NCBI RefSeq assembly: GCF_000716675.1
Contig: NZ_JNXT01000064.1
Location: forward strand, 1 to 45,592
Origin: Streptomyces alboflavus
GTDB lineage: Bacteria > Actinomycetota > Actinomycetes > Streptomycetales > Streptomycetaceae
Reading direction: 5' to 3'
DNA length: 45,592 bases
How positions within the stretch are numbered: the stretch's first letter is position 1; the number at the start of each line of letters is the position of its first letter. The notes below the pieces were generated by a model. That model did not search any database. It had not been told where the DNA came from and worked only from the letters and a program-made list of their open reading frames with translations. This document shows, one piece after another, positions 25,000 through 34,871 of the stretch. A program made the position numbers and the translations under genes.

Positions 25000-26009
25000 C
25001 CGTCATCCAGCTGCTGATCGGCCTCGCGACGCTCGTCGTCAACGCCTTCTTCGTGGGCGCCGAGTTCGCCCTGATCTCCGTGCGCCGCAGCCAGATCGAG
25101 CCGTACGCGGAGGACGGCGACCGGCGCGCCAAGAGCGTGATGTGGGGCCTCAAGCACGTGTCCGCGCTGATGGCGGCCGCGCAGCTCGGCATCACGCTGT
25201 GCACCCTGGTGCTCGGTGTGGTCGCCGAGCCCGCGATCGCACACCTCCTGGAGCCGCTGTTCGACGCGGTGGGCGTGCCGCACGGCCTGGTCCACCCGAT
25301 CTCGTTCGTCATCGCCCTGGCCGTGGCGACGTATCTGCACATGCTGCTCGGCGAGATGATCCCCAAGAACATCGCGCTCGCCGAGCCGGTGCGCAGCGCC
25401 CTGCTGCTCGGGCCGCCCCTGGTGGCCTGCGCCCGGGCCGTACGCCCGGTGGTGTTCACGATCAACGCGTTCGCCAACGCGATCCTGAAGCTGCTGCGGG
25501 TCGAGACGAAGGACGAGGTCGCGGCGACGTTCTCGGACGCCGAGCTGGCCCGCCTCGTGCAGGACTCCAGCGACGCGGGCCTGATCGACGACCGCGCGCA
25601 GGAGCGTCTGCACGACGCCCTCGAACTGGGCCGCCGCGCGGTGCGGGACGTGGTGCTTCCGCTGGAGCGCGTGGTCTACGCGCGCGTGGGCGTCACCCCC
25701 GAACAGCTGGAGCAGCTGTCGTCGCAGACCGGCTTCTCGCGTTTCCCCGTCGTCGACGAGGGGCGGCGCATCGTCGGCTACCTCCATGTGAAGGACGCCC
25801 TCGACGTGTCCCCGCGCGACCTGCCGTTCCGGGTGCCGGACATGCGGGCCATCGCCCGGGTGCGCGAGACCACGTCGCTCAACGACGTCCTGACGGCCAT
25901 GCGGGGCAGCCGCACCCATGTGGCGGCCGTCCTCGGCGAGGACGGCAGGCTGGCGGGAATGGTCACCATGGAGGACGTGCTGCGGGAGCTGTTCGGCCAG
26001 CCCGCATGA
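24996..26009 (+). CDS. DUF21-CBS membrane protein, second of pair
   Basis: A 337-residue protein with DUF21 helices (about 1-185: VNAFFVGAEFALISVRRSQIEPYAEDGDRRA, LLGEMIPKNIALAE) and a CBS pair (about 205-335). It lacks the C-terminal CorC/HlyC domain that its partner has. The ATGA overlap with the preceding gene implies coupled synthesis, and the two could form a heterodimer. The ion handled is not visible from sequence. Confidence 0.93.
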   Translation: MTVIQLLIGLATLVVNAFFVGAEFALISVRRSQIEPYAEDGDRRAKSVMWGLKHVSALMAAAQLGITLCTLVLGVVAEPAIAHLLEPLFDAVGVPHGLVHPISFVIALAVATYLHMLLGEMIPKNIALAEPVRSALLLGPPLVACARAVRPVVFTINAFANAILKLLRVETKDEVAATFSDAELARLVQDSSDAGLIDDRAQERLHDALELGRRAVRDVVLPLERVVYARVGVTPEQLEQLSSQTGFSRFPVVDEGRRIVGYLHVKDALDVSPRDLPFRVPDMRAIARVRETTSLNDVLTAMRGSRTHVAAVLGEDGRLAGMVTMEDVLRELFGQPA

Positions 26010-26014
26010 CTCCT

Positions 26015-26044
26015 GGGGGAGGCGTCGCCGACGACGCCTCCCCC
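26015..26044. terminator. Strong hairpin terminator between convergent genes
   Basis: GGGGGAGGCGTCG (26015-26027) pairs over 13 bp with CGACGCCTCCCCC (26032-26044) around a CCGA tetraloop. It lies between convergent genes and may work in both directions. Confidence 0.9.
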
Positions 26045-26057
26045 ACGGCGCGGCCCG

Positions 26058-26306
26058 TCAGAGGACGGCCTTGTGTCCCCGGCCTTCCGGGACCTCGGTG
26101 AGACCGGGTCCTGGCGGGCCGACCTTCACGGAGCCGAGCGCGGTCAGGACGGCGAGCAGCGCGGCCATCCCCGCGGTGCCGAGCGCCGCGCCCCACGCCA
26201 CGTCCAGGAGGTTCGTCGCCCCCGCGACGAGAACGGCGGCGAGTGCCTGAGCGAAGGTGCGCACGGCACGCTCGGCGGTGGCTTTCCAGAAGGCAGCGGT
26301 CCACAT
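26058..26306 (-). CDS. Small r1t-type holin-like membrane protein
   Basis: An 82-residue protein. The N-terminus MWTAAFWKATAERAVRTFAQALAAVLVAG and the second hydrophobic helix GTAGMAALLAVLTAL match phage r1t-type holins common in Streptomyces chromosomes. Two membrane segments (about 14-30 and 42-60) and a charged tail are seen. No endolysin, tail or other phage gene is near, so this is either a stray prophage remnant or a domesticated protein. A GGAGAGGGGT stretch lies before the ATG. Confidence 0.8.
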   Translation of the reverse strand: MWTAAFWKATAERAVRTFAQALAAVLVAGATNLLDVAWGAALGTAGMAALLAVLTALGSVKVGPPGPGLTEVPEGRGHKAVL

Positions 26307-26352
26307 GACGGACCCCTCTCCGGTCGTGAGGAGCCGTTCTGTGAGTCCTCAA

Positions 26353-27438
26353 CTACCGCCATGTTCGCGGTGGTCGGGGAGGCGCGTCGAGGGTGGGGGC
26401 GACTCGGACACGAGGTGCGGAGCGGCTCGGATCCGGGGGTGCTTCCGCGCGTACGGGCAGTGCGGCCAGCAAGCGCGTCAGGAACGCGCGGGCCGCGGGC
26501 CCCGCCGGGCCGTCCGTGCGCCAGGCGAGGCCGATCCGCCCGCGCGGGCAGGGCTCCTCGAAACCGATCACCCGCAGGCCACGCGCCGCGGCGATCCGCG
26601 CGCCCGGCGCCGGGAAGACGGCCACGCCGAGGCCACGTACCGCGAGCTGGACCAGCAACTGCGGCGAGGCCGCCTCAAAGGCGACCTGCGGCGTGAACCC
26701 CGCCCGCGTACAGGCACGTTCGAGCACGGCGCGAAGGCCCGTGCCGCGCGGGAGGCTGATCAGGGGGCAGTCGGCGAGGGCCGTCAGGGGGACGACCCCG
26801 TCGGGCGTGTCCGCATCGCCGCTGCCCTCACCCTCGCCCCCGCTCCTGCTCCTGCTCCCGCGCCCGTTGCCGTCGTCCGGCGGCGGCACGGCCCGCGCCA
26901 CCAGCGGGTCGTCCGGTGCCACCAGCGCCGCCAGGGGTTCGTCGACCACGACCTGCCAACTGACGCCCTGCGGCGGGGTGTCGTCGGCGAGACCGGCCAG
27001 GGCGATGTCGAGCCGGCCCTCGCGCACGGCGGCCAGCATCCGGTCCGAGGTGTCCTCGGTGAGCGCCATCTCGACGTGCGGGTGCGCGTCGTGGAAGTCG
27101 GCGAGGACCGACGCGACGTCGTACTCGTGCGTGGCGGCGCCCGACACGAGGCCGATGGTGACGCGCCCCCGCAGCAGCCCGGTGAACTCGTCGGCGGTCT
27201 GCCGTATCCCGTCGACGGCGGCGAGCGCCGCCCGCGCGTACGGCAGGACGGCCGCGCCCGCCTCCGTCACGGTCACCGACCGGCCCGAGCGGTCCAGGAG
27301 CCGCTGCCCCAACTCCCGTTCCAGCTGCCGGATCTGGGCACTCACGCCCGGCTGCGCCACGTGCAGCACGGCGGCCGCACGCGTGAAGTTGGCCTCCTCC
27401 ACGACCGTGAGGAAGTACCGGAGCTGGCGAAGTTCCAT
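26353..27438 (-). CDS. LysR-family transcriptional regulator with low-complexity insert
   Basis: A 361-residue regulator with a winged helix at 1-60 (MELRQLRYFLTVVEEANFTRAAAVLHVAQPGVSAQIRQLE) and an effector domain at about 90-330. Between about residues 190 and 218 there is an insert (DDGNGRGSRSRSGGEGEGSG) in the middle of the effector domain, encoded by a GC-rich low-complexity stretch; it should loop out. A basic Pro/Arg tail follows residue 330. The gene is divergent from a maleylpyruvate-isomerase-like gene 70 bp away, its most likely target. Confidence 0.9.
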   Translation of the reverse strand: MELRQLRYFLTVVEEANFTRAAAVLHVAQPGVSAQIRQLERELGQRLLDRSGRSVTVTEAGAAVLPYARAALAAVDGIRQTADEFTGLLRGRVTIGLVSGAATHEYDVASVLADFHDAHPHVEMALTEDTSDRMLAAVREGRLDIALAGLADDTPPQGVSWQVVVDEPLAALVAPDDPLVARAVPPPDDGNGRGSRSRSGGEGEGSGDADTPDGVVPLTALADCPLISLPRGTGLRAVLERACTRAGFTPQVAFEAASPQLLVQLAVRGLGVAVFPAPGARIAAARGLRVIGFEEPCPRGRIGLAWRTDGPAGPAARAFLTRLLAALPVRAEAPPDPSRSAPRVRVAPTLDAPPRPPRTWR

Positions 27439-27508
27439 AACGCGGAATGCTAGCCACGAGACGTACTGGCTCTTGGACTTATGACGGCAACGAGCCGATC
27501 TTGGCTTC

Positions 27509-28234
27509 ATGGGGAACGCACAGGGGAACTCACAGGAAAACTCGCCAGGGCCTTCGCAGGGACATGCGCGGAGGAACTCGCCGGCCGCACCGGACACCTC
27601 CACCCGCCGCATCCGCAGCGCCATCGCCGCCGAACGCCGTGACCTGGCCGACCTGCTCGACGGCCTGGAACCCGCCCAGTGGGACGCGCCGTCGCTGTGC
27701 GCGGGCTGGCGCGTGCGCGAGGTCGCCGCCCATATGTCGCTCGGCTTCCGCTGTTCCCTCCCCCGCGTCCTGTGGGAGCTGCTCAGGGCGGGCGGAAGCC
27801 TGCACCGCATGACGGACCGCCGGGCCCGCGCCGACGCCGCGGCGTTCTCCGCGCGCGACCTCGCCGCCTTCCTGCGGGACCACGCGGACCACCCGTGGAC
27901 CCCGCCGGTCGGCGGCTTCGCGAGCGCGCTCGGCCACGACGTCGTGCACGGGCTCGACATCACCGTGCCGCTCGGCCTCACCCGCCGCGTACCGGAGGAC
28001 CGCCTCCGCATCCTCCTGGACCACGTCACACCGAAGTCCGCGAAGTTCTTCGGCGCCGACCTCACCGGCCTGGAGCTGCGGGCCGACGACACCGACTGGT
28101 CCTTCGGGTCGGGGTCGCCGCTGTCCGGTGCCGCGCAGGACCTGCTGCTCGTGGCGTACGGGCGGCGGGTGCCCGCGGGGCGGCTGCGGGGCGAGCGGGC
28201 GGAACGCTTCACGGTGGCCGGGCAGGCGCACTGA
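27509..28234 (+). CDS. Maleylpyruvate isomerase/DinB-like protein
   Basis: A 241-residue protein. After about 30 polar residues (Gln/Asn/Ser-rich) the MDMPI-type fold begins: RRIRSAIAAERRDLADLLDGLEPAQWDAPSLCAGWRVREVAAHM. His at the end of that block (about 80) and the GHDVVHGLDI motif (about 149-158) supply the metal ligands. The family includes mycothiol-dependent isomerases; the substrate here is unknown. The ATG at 27509 has no clear ribosome-binding site and the N-terminal extension is unusual, so the true start could be downstream. It is divergent from LysR. Confidence 0.82.
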   Translation: MGNAQGNSQENSPGPSQGHARRNSPAAPDTSTRRIRSAIAAERRDLADLLDGLEPAQWDAPSLCAGWRVREVAAHMSLGFRCSLPRVLWELLRAGGSLHRMTDRRARADAAAFSARDLAAFLRDHADHPWTPPVGGFASALGHDVVHGLDITVPLGLTRRVPEDRLRILLDHVTPKSAKFFGADLTGLELRADDTDWSFGSGSPLSGAAQDLLLVAYGRRVPAGRLRGERAERFTVAGQAH

Positions 28235-28292
28235 CCGGGGGCCCGGGTGGGCCCGCGCGGACGTGGGTGCCCCGGGATACCATCGCATCGCC

Positions 28293-29138
28293 ATGCAGAT
28301 CAATCCGCGCTACACGAGCCTCGTCGCCGTCGGCGACTCCTTCACCGAGGGCATGTCCGACCTGCTGCCCGACGGCAGCTACCGCGGCTGGGCCGACGTA
28401 CTGGCCGAGCGGCTCGCGACCCGCACCCCGGGCTTCCGGTACGCCAACCTCGCGGTGCGCGGCAAGCTCATCGGGCAGATCGCCGCGGACCAGGCGCCGA
28501 TGGCGGCCGCGCTCGGCGCCGACGTGATCACCCTGGTCGGCGGTCTCAACGACACACTGCGGCCCAAGTGCGACATGGGGCGGGTGCGCGGCCTCCTGGA
28601 GCAGGCGGTGGAGACCCTCGCCCCGGCGTGCAAGCAGCTGGTCCTGATGCGCAGCCCCGGCCGCCAGGGCCCGGTCCTCGAACGGTTCCGCCCGCGGATG
28701 GAGGAGCTGTTCGCCCACGTCGACGACCTCGCGGCACGGCACGGGGCGCTCGTGGTCGACCTGTACGGCTCCCGGACGCTCGGCGACCAGCGGATGTGGG
28801 ACGTGGACCGGCTGCACCTGACGGCCGAAGGGCACCGCCGGGTCGCCGAGGCGGTCTGGCAGACGCTCGGCCACGGGCAGGAGGACGATTGGAACAGCCC
28901 GCTGCCGCCGGCCGTCCCCGCGGCCTGGGCGACCCGCCGCGTCGACGACGTCCGCTTCGCCCGGCAGTACCTCGGCCCGTGGATCGGCCGCCGCCTCACC
29001 GGCCGCTCGTCCGGCGACGGCCGCTCGGGCGCCCAGGTGGACCCGGTGACGGGACGCGCGTTCTGGGTGACGCCCGACGACCCGGCGGCGCCGGGGCCCG
29101 TACAGACGTGGCGGCGCGTGGAGCCGGACGCGGGCTGA
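28293..29138 (+). CDS. SGNH/GDSL-family hydrolase
   Basis: A 281-residue esterase-like protein. Block I is GDSFTEG with nucleophile Ser16, the block II Gly is in AVRGK, block III is GGLND (Asn86), and block V is DVDRLHL with Asp172 and His175. No signal peptide, so it is cytoplasmic. The last 70 residues (from about 205) are a positively charged, Trp-containing extension beyond the core. No strong ribosome-binding site precedes the ATG at 28293. Substrates could be acyl esters; not predictable. Confidence 0.92.
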   Translation: MQINPRYTSLVAVGDSFTEGMSDLLPDGSYRGWADVLAERLATRTPGFRYANLAVRGKLIGQIAADQAPMAAALGADVITLVGGLNDTLRPKCDMGRVRGLLEQAVETLAPACKQLVLMRSPGRQGPVLERFRPRMEELFAHVDDLAARHGALVVDLYGSRTLGDQRMWDVDRLHLTAEGHRRVAEAVWQTLGHGQEDDWNSPLPPAVPAAWATRRVDDVRFARQYLGPWIGRRLTGRSSGDGRSGAQVDPVTGRAFWVTPDDPAAPGPVQTWRRVEPDAG

Positions 29139-29157
29139 CCGCGCGCGTCCACCCGCC

Positions 29158-29585
29158 CTAAAGCCTTGCTGCCCCGCCCGCCTCCACCGCGTCCTTCAGC
29201 TCCGCCAGCCAGTCGACCAGGGACTGGGCGAGCAGCGCCCGCATCCCCTCGGGGTCGGCGTCGACCGGCGCGCCGGTCCAGTACTCCTCGGTGACCACCG
29301 ACGTGCCGCCGTCGGGCGTCGGCGCGAAGGTCCAGCGGTGCATGCCGTCGATGCCGGAGGTGGGGCCGCCCCAGGTGAGGGAGCGTTCCTCGTCGACGGC
29401 CACGACCGTGGACGTGATGTCGAGGCCGTGCGTGAGCCAGGTGAAGGACATGCCGACCTCCAACTCGCCCGACGTCTCGGCCCGTTCGATGCCGCTGTGC
29501 CACAGGGGCCAGGCGGCGATGTCGGTGTGCAGCCGCCAGACGGTCTCGACGGGAGCGGCGACGGTGATCTCGTGACGGGTGCTGA

Positions 29586-29589
<4 letters not shown>
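29158..29589 (-). CDS. SRPBCC (polyketide cyclase/START-like) protein
   Basis: A 143-residue protein of the SRPBCC fold: HEITVAAPVETVWRLHTDIAAWPLWHSGIERAE, then TWLTHGLDITSTVVAVDEERSLTWGG and a long C-terminal helix SLVDWLAELKDAVEAG. Such proteins bind or cyclise hydrophobic ligands. The GTG start at 29589 overlaps the stop of the carotenoid-oxygenase gene by 4 nt (GTGA), so the two are co-translated. In this operon it may bind an apocarotenoid product; this is inference. Confidence 0.88.
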
Positions 29590-31018
<1,429 letters not shown>

Positions 31019-31022
<4 letters not shown>

Positions 31023-32404
31023 GACGGGTTCCTCCTGGTGCGGTCGGTGGAGCCGGTGAGGGTGGTCAGTGCCGCGGCCGTGGTGAGCAGGGCGATGAGG
31101 GCCGTGGTGGCGAACGCGGTGCGGTGGTCCCCCGCCGTGGGGGCGAGGGCGGTGAGCAGGGCGAGGCCGAGGGCGCCGCCGGTCTGCCGGGTGGTGTTGA
31201 CGAGGCCGCCCGCGAGCCCGGAGTCGGCGGCCGGTACCCCGTCGGTGGCCAGCGTGGTGAGCCGGACGAACGCGACGCCGAGCCCCGCGCCGACCAGGAC
31301 CGAGGGGCCGAGCAGGTCGACGGCGAAGGTACCGTCGGTCCTGGCCAGGGCGAGCAGGGTGAGGGCGGCGAGGGCGGCGCCGAGGCCCGCGCGGTCGGGC
31401 AGGCGGGGGGCGAGGGTGGACGCGACGACGACGGTCAGCGCGAGCGGGAGCTGGGTGAGGCCCGCCGCGAGGGCGCTGTATCCGAGCACTTGTTGCTGGT
31501 ACAGCGGCAGGAAGTAGAAGAGTCCGACCCACACGGCGCCGAGCAGCGTCATGGCGAGGTTGGCCGCCGCCACCCGTCCGGTGCGGAGCAGGCGTGGCGG
31601 TACGAGCGGGGTTGTGGTCCGGCGCTGGCGGTCGGCGAACGCGGCCAGGAGCGCGAGGCCCGCCACGGCGGCGAGCGGCTGCCCGGCGGTGAGGGCGTAG
31701 ACGAGCGCCGTCAGGCCTGTGGTCGAGGCGATCGCACCGACGAGGTCGAGGCCGCCGCCCGTCGGCCGGTCGGCGGGGACCAGCAGGAGGGTCGCTCCGA
31801 GCGAGGTGACGGCGATCGGCACGACGACGAGGAACACCGCCCGCCAGCCGTACCACTCGGTGAGTACGCCACCCAGGATCACCCCGGCTGCGCCGCCCGC
31901 CCCAGAGACCGCACCCCACACGCCGAGCGCCGCTCCGCGCGTCAGGCCGCCACCCTGGGGTTTCGCGCCCGGCGGGAAGATCAACAGGACCAGCGCGAGC
32001 GCGGCGGGCGCGAGGAGCGCGGCGCCTACGCCCTGGGCCGCGCGGGCGGCGATCAGCGCGCCGGCGTTCGGCGCGAGGCCGGCGGCGAGCGAGGCGAGCG
32101 CGAACACGGTCGTCCCCGCCGCGAACATCCGCCGCCGCCCGCAAAGATCCGCGAACCGGCCACCGGGCAGCAACAACGCTCCGAACGCGAGCACATAGGC
32201 ATTGACCACCCACGACAGCGCCCCGGACGACAGCCCGAGCCCTCCGGAGACGGCGGGCAGCGCCACATTCACGATGGACGTACTGAGCACGACGACGAAC
32301 TGAGCCGTCGCGAGCGCCACCAGAGCGGGGCCTTGCTCCACCCCGGACGCCCGGGTCGGCCGGGGCGCCCGCCCCACCCCTCCTGTCCGCCGCTGTCCCC
32401 TCAC
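31019..32404 (-). CDS. MFS drug exporter (DHA2, 14-helix type)
   Basis: A 461-residue transporter. The DHA2 signatures are present: VVLSTSIVNVALPAVSGGLGLSSGALSWVVNAY in helix 1-2, LLPGGRFADLCGRRRMF in the 2-3 loop (motif A), and GAVSGAGGAAGVILGG in helix 5 (motif C, antiporter). About 14 membrane segments can be drawn. The start is GTG at 32404. The gene is first in the operon with carotenoid oxygenase and SRPBCC. Its leader holds a 20-bp tandem duplication and a TetR palindrome, so it is probably inducible by an exported ligand. Confidence 0.93.
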
Positions 32405-32415
32405 GATGACACCCC

Positions 32416-32455
32416 CACGTCCCTGATCCCGAAAGCACGTCCCTGATCCCGAAAG
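32416..32455. repeat. Perfect 20-bp tandem duplication in the MFS leader
   Basis: CACGTCCCTGATCCCGAAAG occurs twice head to tail, directly between the MFS start and the TetR operator. Confidence 0.9.
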
Positions 32456-32458
32456 ATA

Positions 32459-32474
32459 GAGTGGTCAACCACTC
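32459..32474. promoter_or_regulatory. TetR operator upstream of the MFS operon
   Basis: GAGTGGT-CA-ACCACTC is a perfect 7+7 palindrome. Its right part, ACCACTCACAC, recurs in front of the TetR gene at 33161. A minus-strand TATCTT (32458-32453) could be the -10, so the palindrome would cover the -10/-35 spacer. Confidence 0.75.
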
Positions 32475-32490
32475 ACACTTTGCCCCGAAA

Positions 32491-32516
32491 GAAAGGCCAC
32501 GCATACGTGGCCTTTC
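32491..32516 (-). terminator. Hairpin terminator of the TetR gene
   Basis: GAAAGGCCACG (32491-32501) pairs perfectly with CGTGGCCTTTC (32506-32516) around CATA. TTTCTTTCGG follows on the minus strand. Confidence 0.88.
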
Positions 32517-32582
32517 GCGCGGCGACACCCACGCGGCAACACCGCGCAGACGCTACGGCCGCTCAGTCATGCCTGATGCCCG

Positions 32583-33149
32583 TCAGTAATGCCTGATGCC
32601 CGCCAGCAGCGTCCTCGTCCACGGCGCGTCCACTTCCATCGCCCCGATCGAGACCGCCACATTGCACAGGAATCCCCTGGCGAAGAACTCCTGCACCTCG
32701 TCGTCCCGCGCACCGGACGCGGATCGCACATACTCCACGAGGCGTGCGTACATCCCCTGTACCGCCTCCCTGATCTCCGGCTCACTGACCGCACAGTTGG
32801 CGTGCATCAGCACTTTCAGCAGGTCCTCGCGGTCCGCGATCAGGCGGGCGTACTCGTCCCCCATCGCGTACAGCACCTCCGCCGGATCCGCGCTCCCCAC
32901 CTTCGCGACCGACTCGCCGAGCCGCTCACGGATCAGCCGCGAGACGTCCTCGACCACGGCCACGAACAGCGCCTGCTTGTCGGGGAACAGCCGGTACAGA
33001 TACGACTGCGAGATCCCGGCACCCTTGGCGACCTCCGTCGTGGACGTCCCGTAGTACCCGCGCCCCGCGAACACCTTCGCCGCGGTGGCCAGCACCTCAC
33101 CTCTGCGCGCCTCCGCCGTGGACAGCTGCCGCGCCTTCGTCGTACCCAT
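32583..33149 (-). CDS. TetR-family repressor of the MFS-oxygenase operon
   Basis: A 188-residue TetR protein with a helix-turn-helix at about 15-58 (VLATAAKVFAGRGYYGTSTTEVAKGAGISQSYLYRLFPDKQAL) and a C-terminal ligand domain. The ATG at 33149 is followed upstream at once by the inverted repeat GTGAGT-N8-ACTCAC, so the mRNA is probably leaderless and self-repressed. The same ACCACTCAC half-site occurs in front of the downstream MFS gene, which ties the repressor to that operon. A terminator between them shows that the two are separate transcripts. Confidence 0.92.
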   Translation of the reverse strand: MGTTKARQLSTAEARRGEVLATAAKVFAGRGYYGTSTTEVAKGAGISQSYLYRLFPDKQALFVAVVEDVSRLIRERLGESVAKVGSADPAEVLYAMGDEYARLIADREDLLKVLMHANCAVSEPEIREAVQGMYARLVEYVRSASGARDDEVQEFFARGFLCNVAVSIGAMEVDAPWTRTLLAGIRHY

Positions 33150-33169
33150 GTGAGTAATAGACCACTCAC
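33150..33169. promoter_or_regulatory. TetR auto-operator
   Basis: GTGAGT (33150-33155) and ACTCAC (33164-33169) are inverted repeats touching the TetR start codon. The segment ACCACTCACAC is shared with the operator at 32459. Confidence 0.72.
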
Positions 33170-33340
33170 ACCCGCATCTCGTCAACCCTTTCCTCGACCA
33201 CGCCCGCCAGACGCACCCAGGCCACGCTCCACCCGCCCTCGGGTCGCGCCCAGTCACCTTCTCCCTCCCGACCTCTCCCACCCACTCCTTGTAGCTTCCG
33301 ACGACGGCAGCCATGGCGCTGGCCTGCAGAAACCGCCAGC

Positions 33341-33346
33341 TAGAAT
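33341..33346 (+). promoter_or_regulatory. -10 element for leaderless purB
   Basis: TAGAAT stands 8 nt before the purB GTG. Transcription would begin at or within 2 nt of the start codon, and no ribosome-binding site is seen. Confidence 0.6.
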
Positions 33347-33354
33347 GGCCGACT

Positions 33355-34797
33355 GTGACTGCCGCGCCTGCAAAGCCCCGTATCCCGAACGTCCTCGCCG
33401 GGCGTTACGCCTCCACCGAGCTCGCCCTGCTCTGGTCGCCCGAGCAGAAGGTGAAGCTGGAGCGCCGCCTCTGGCTCGCTGTCCTGCGTGCGCAGAAGGA
33501 CCTCGGCATCGATGTGCCGGACACCGCGATCGGGGACTACGAGCGCGTGCTCGACCAGGTCGACCTGGCCTCCATCGCCGAGCGCGAGAAGGTCACGCGC
33601 CACGACGTGAAGGCCCGCATCGAGGAGTTCAACGCCCTCGCCGGTCACGAGCACGTCCACAAGGGCATGACCTCGCGCGACCTCACCGAGAACGTCGAGC
33701 AGCTACAGATCCGGCTCTCCCTCGAGCTGGTCCGCTCCCGCACGGTCGCCGTCCTCGCCCGCCTCGGCCGCCTCTCCGGTGAGTACGCCGAGCTGGTCAT
33801 GGCCGGCCGCTCCCACAACGTCGCCGCCCAGGCCACCACCCTCGGCAAGCGCTTCGCCACCGCCGCCGACGAACTGCTCGTCGCCCACCGCCGCCTGGAC
33901 GACCTCCTCGGTCGCTACCCGCTGCGCGGCATCAAGGGCCCCGTCGGCACCGCCCAGGACATGCTCGACCTGCTCGGCGGCGACGCCGAGAAGCTCACCG
34001 AGCTGGAAGGCCGCATCGCCACCCACCTCGGCTTCGACCGCGCCTTCACCTCCGTCGGCCAGGTCTACCCCCGCTCTCTCGACTACGAGGTCGTGACGGC
34101 GCTCGTCCAGCTCGCCGCCGCCCCGTCCTCCCTGGCGAAGACCATCCGTCTGATGGCCGGGCACGAGCTGGTCACCGAGGGCTTCAAGCCCGGCCAGGTC
34201 GGCTCGTCCGCGATGCCGCACAAGATGAACACCCGCTCCTGCGAGCGCGTCAACGGCCTCACCGTCATCCTGCGCGGCTACGCCTCCATGACCGCCGAGC
34301 TGGCCGGCGACCAGTGGAACGAGGGCGACGTCTCCTGCTCGGTCGTGCGCCGCGTGGCCCTGCCCGACGCGTTCTTCGCGCTGGACGGCCTCCTGGAGAC
34401 CTTCCTGACGGTCCTCGACGAGTTCGGCGCGTTCCCCGCCGTCGTCGCCCGGGAACTGGACCGCTACCTGCCGTTCCTCGCCACGACCAAGGTGCTCATG
34501 GCGTCGGTGCGGGCCGGTGTCGGCCGCGAGGAGGCCCACGAGGCGATCAAGGAGAACGCCGTCGCCTCCGCGCTCGCCATGCGTGAGCAGGGCGCCGAGC
34601 GCAACGAACTCCTGGACAAGCTCGCCGCGGACTCCCGCATCCCGCTGGATCGCGCCCAGCTGGACGAGCTGATGGCCGACAAGCTCTCGTTCACGGGCGC
34701 CGCCAGCGACCAAGTCGCCGCGGTCATCGCCCAGATCGAGGCGGTCGTCAAGGAGCACCCCGAGGCTGCGGCCTACACGCCGGGGTCGATTCTCTGA
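33355..34797 (+). CDS. purB: Adenylosuccinate lyase
   Basis: PurB catalyses two steps of purine synthesis: SAICAR to AICAR, and adenylosuccinate to AMP. The 480-residue homotetramer-type enzyme has the fumarase/aspartase signature GSSAMPHKMNTRSCERV (about 285-301), the flexible loop Ser in that block, the histidines of HEHVHKGMTSRDL and RSHNVAAQATTLGKR, and ENAVASALAM. The start GTG 33355 is 8 nt after TAGAAT, so the transcript is probably leaderless. It converges on the DedA gene. Confidence 0.95.
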   Translation: MTAAPAKPRIPNVLAGRYASTELALLWSPEQKVKLERRLWLAVLRAQKDLGIDVPDTAIGDYERVLDQVDLASIAEREKVTRHDVKARIEEFNALAGHEHVHKGMTSRDLTENVEQLQIRLSLELVRSRTVAVLARLGRLSGEYAELVMAGRSHNVAAQATTLGKRFATAADELLVAHRRLDDLLGRYPLRGIKGPVGTAQDMLDLLGGDAEKLTELEGRIATHLGFDRAFTSVGQVYPRSLDYEVVTALVQLAAAPSSLAKTIRLMAGHELVTEGFKPGQVGSSAMPHKMNTRSCERVNGLTVILRGYASMTAELAGDQWNEGDVSCSVVRRVALPDAFFALDGLLETFLTVLDEFGAFPAVVARELDRYLPFLATTKVLMASVRAGVGREEAHEAIKENAVASALAMREQGAERNELLDKLAADSRIPLDRAQLDELMADKLSFTGAASDQVAAVIAQIEAVVKEHPEAAAYTPGSIL

Positions 34798-34871
34798 GGT
34801 TTCCCGGCTCTGAGGCTTTCCCGCTCTCGGAACCTTGCTCGCGCGGGCCGTGGCTCGCGCACTCGGTGGGG

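Noticed and set aside
26058..26306. Prophage
   Set aside because: Only one holin-like gene is present; no integrase, capsid, tail or lysin gene is in the window.
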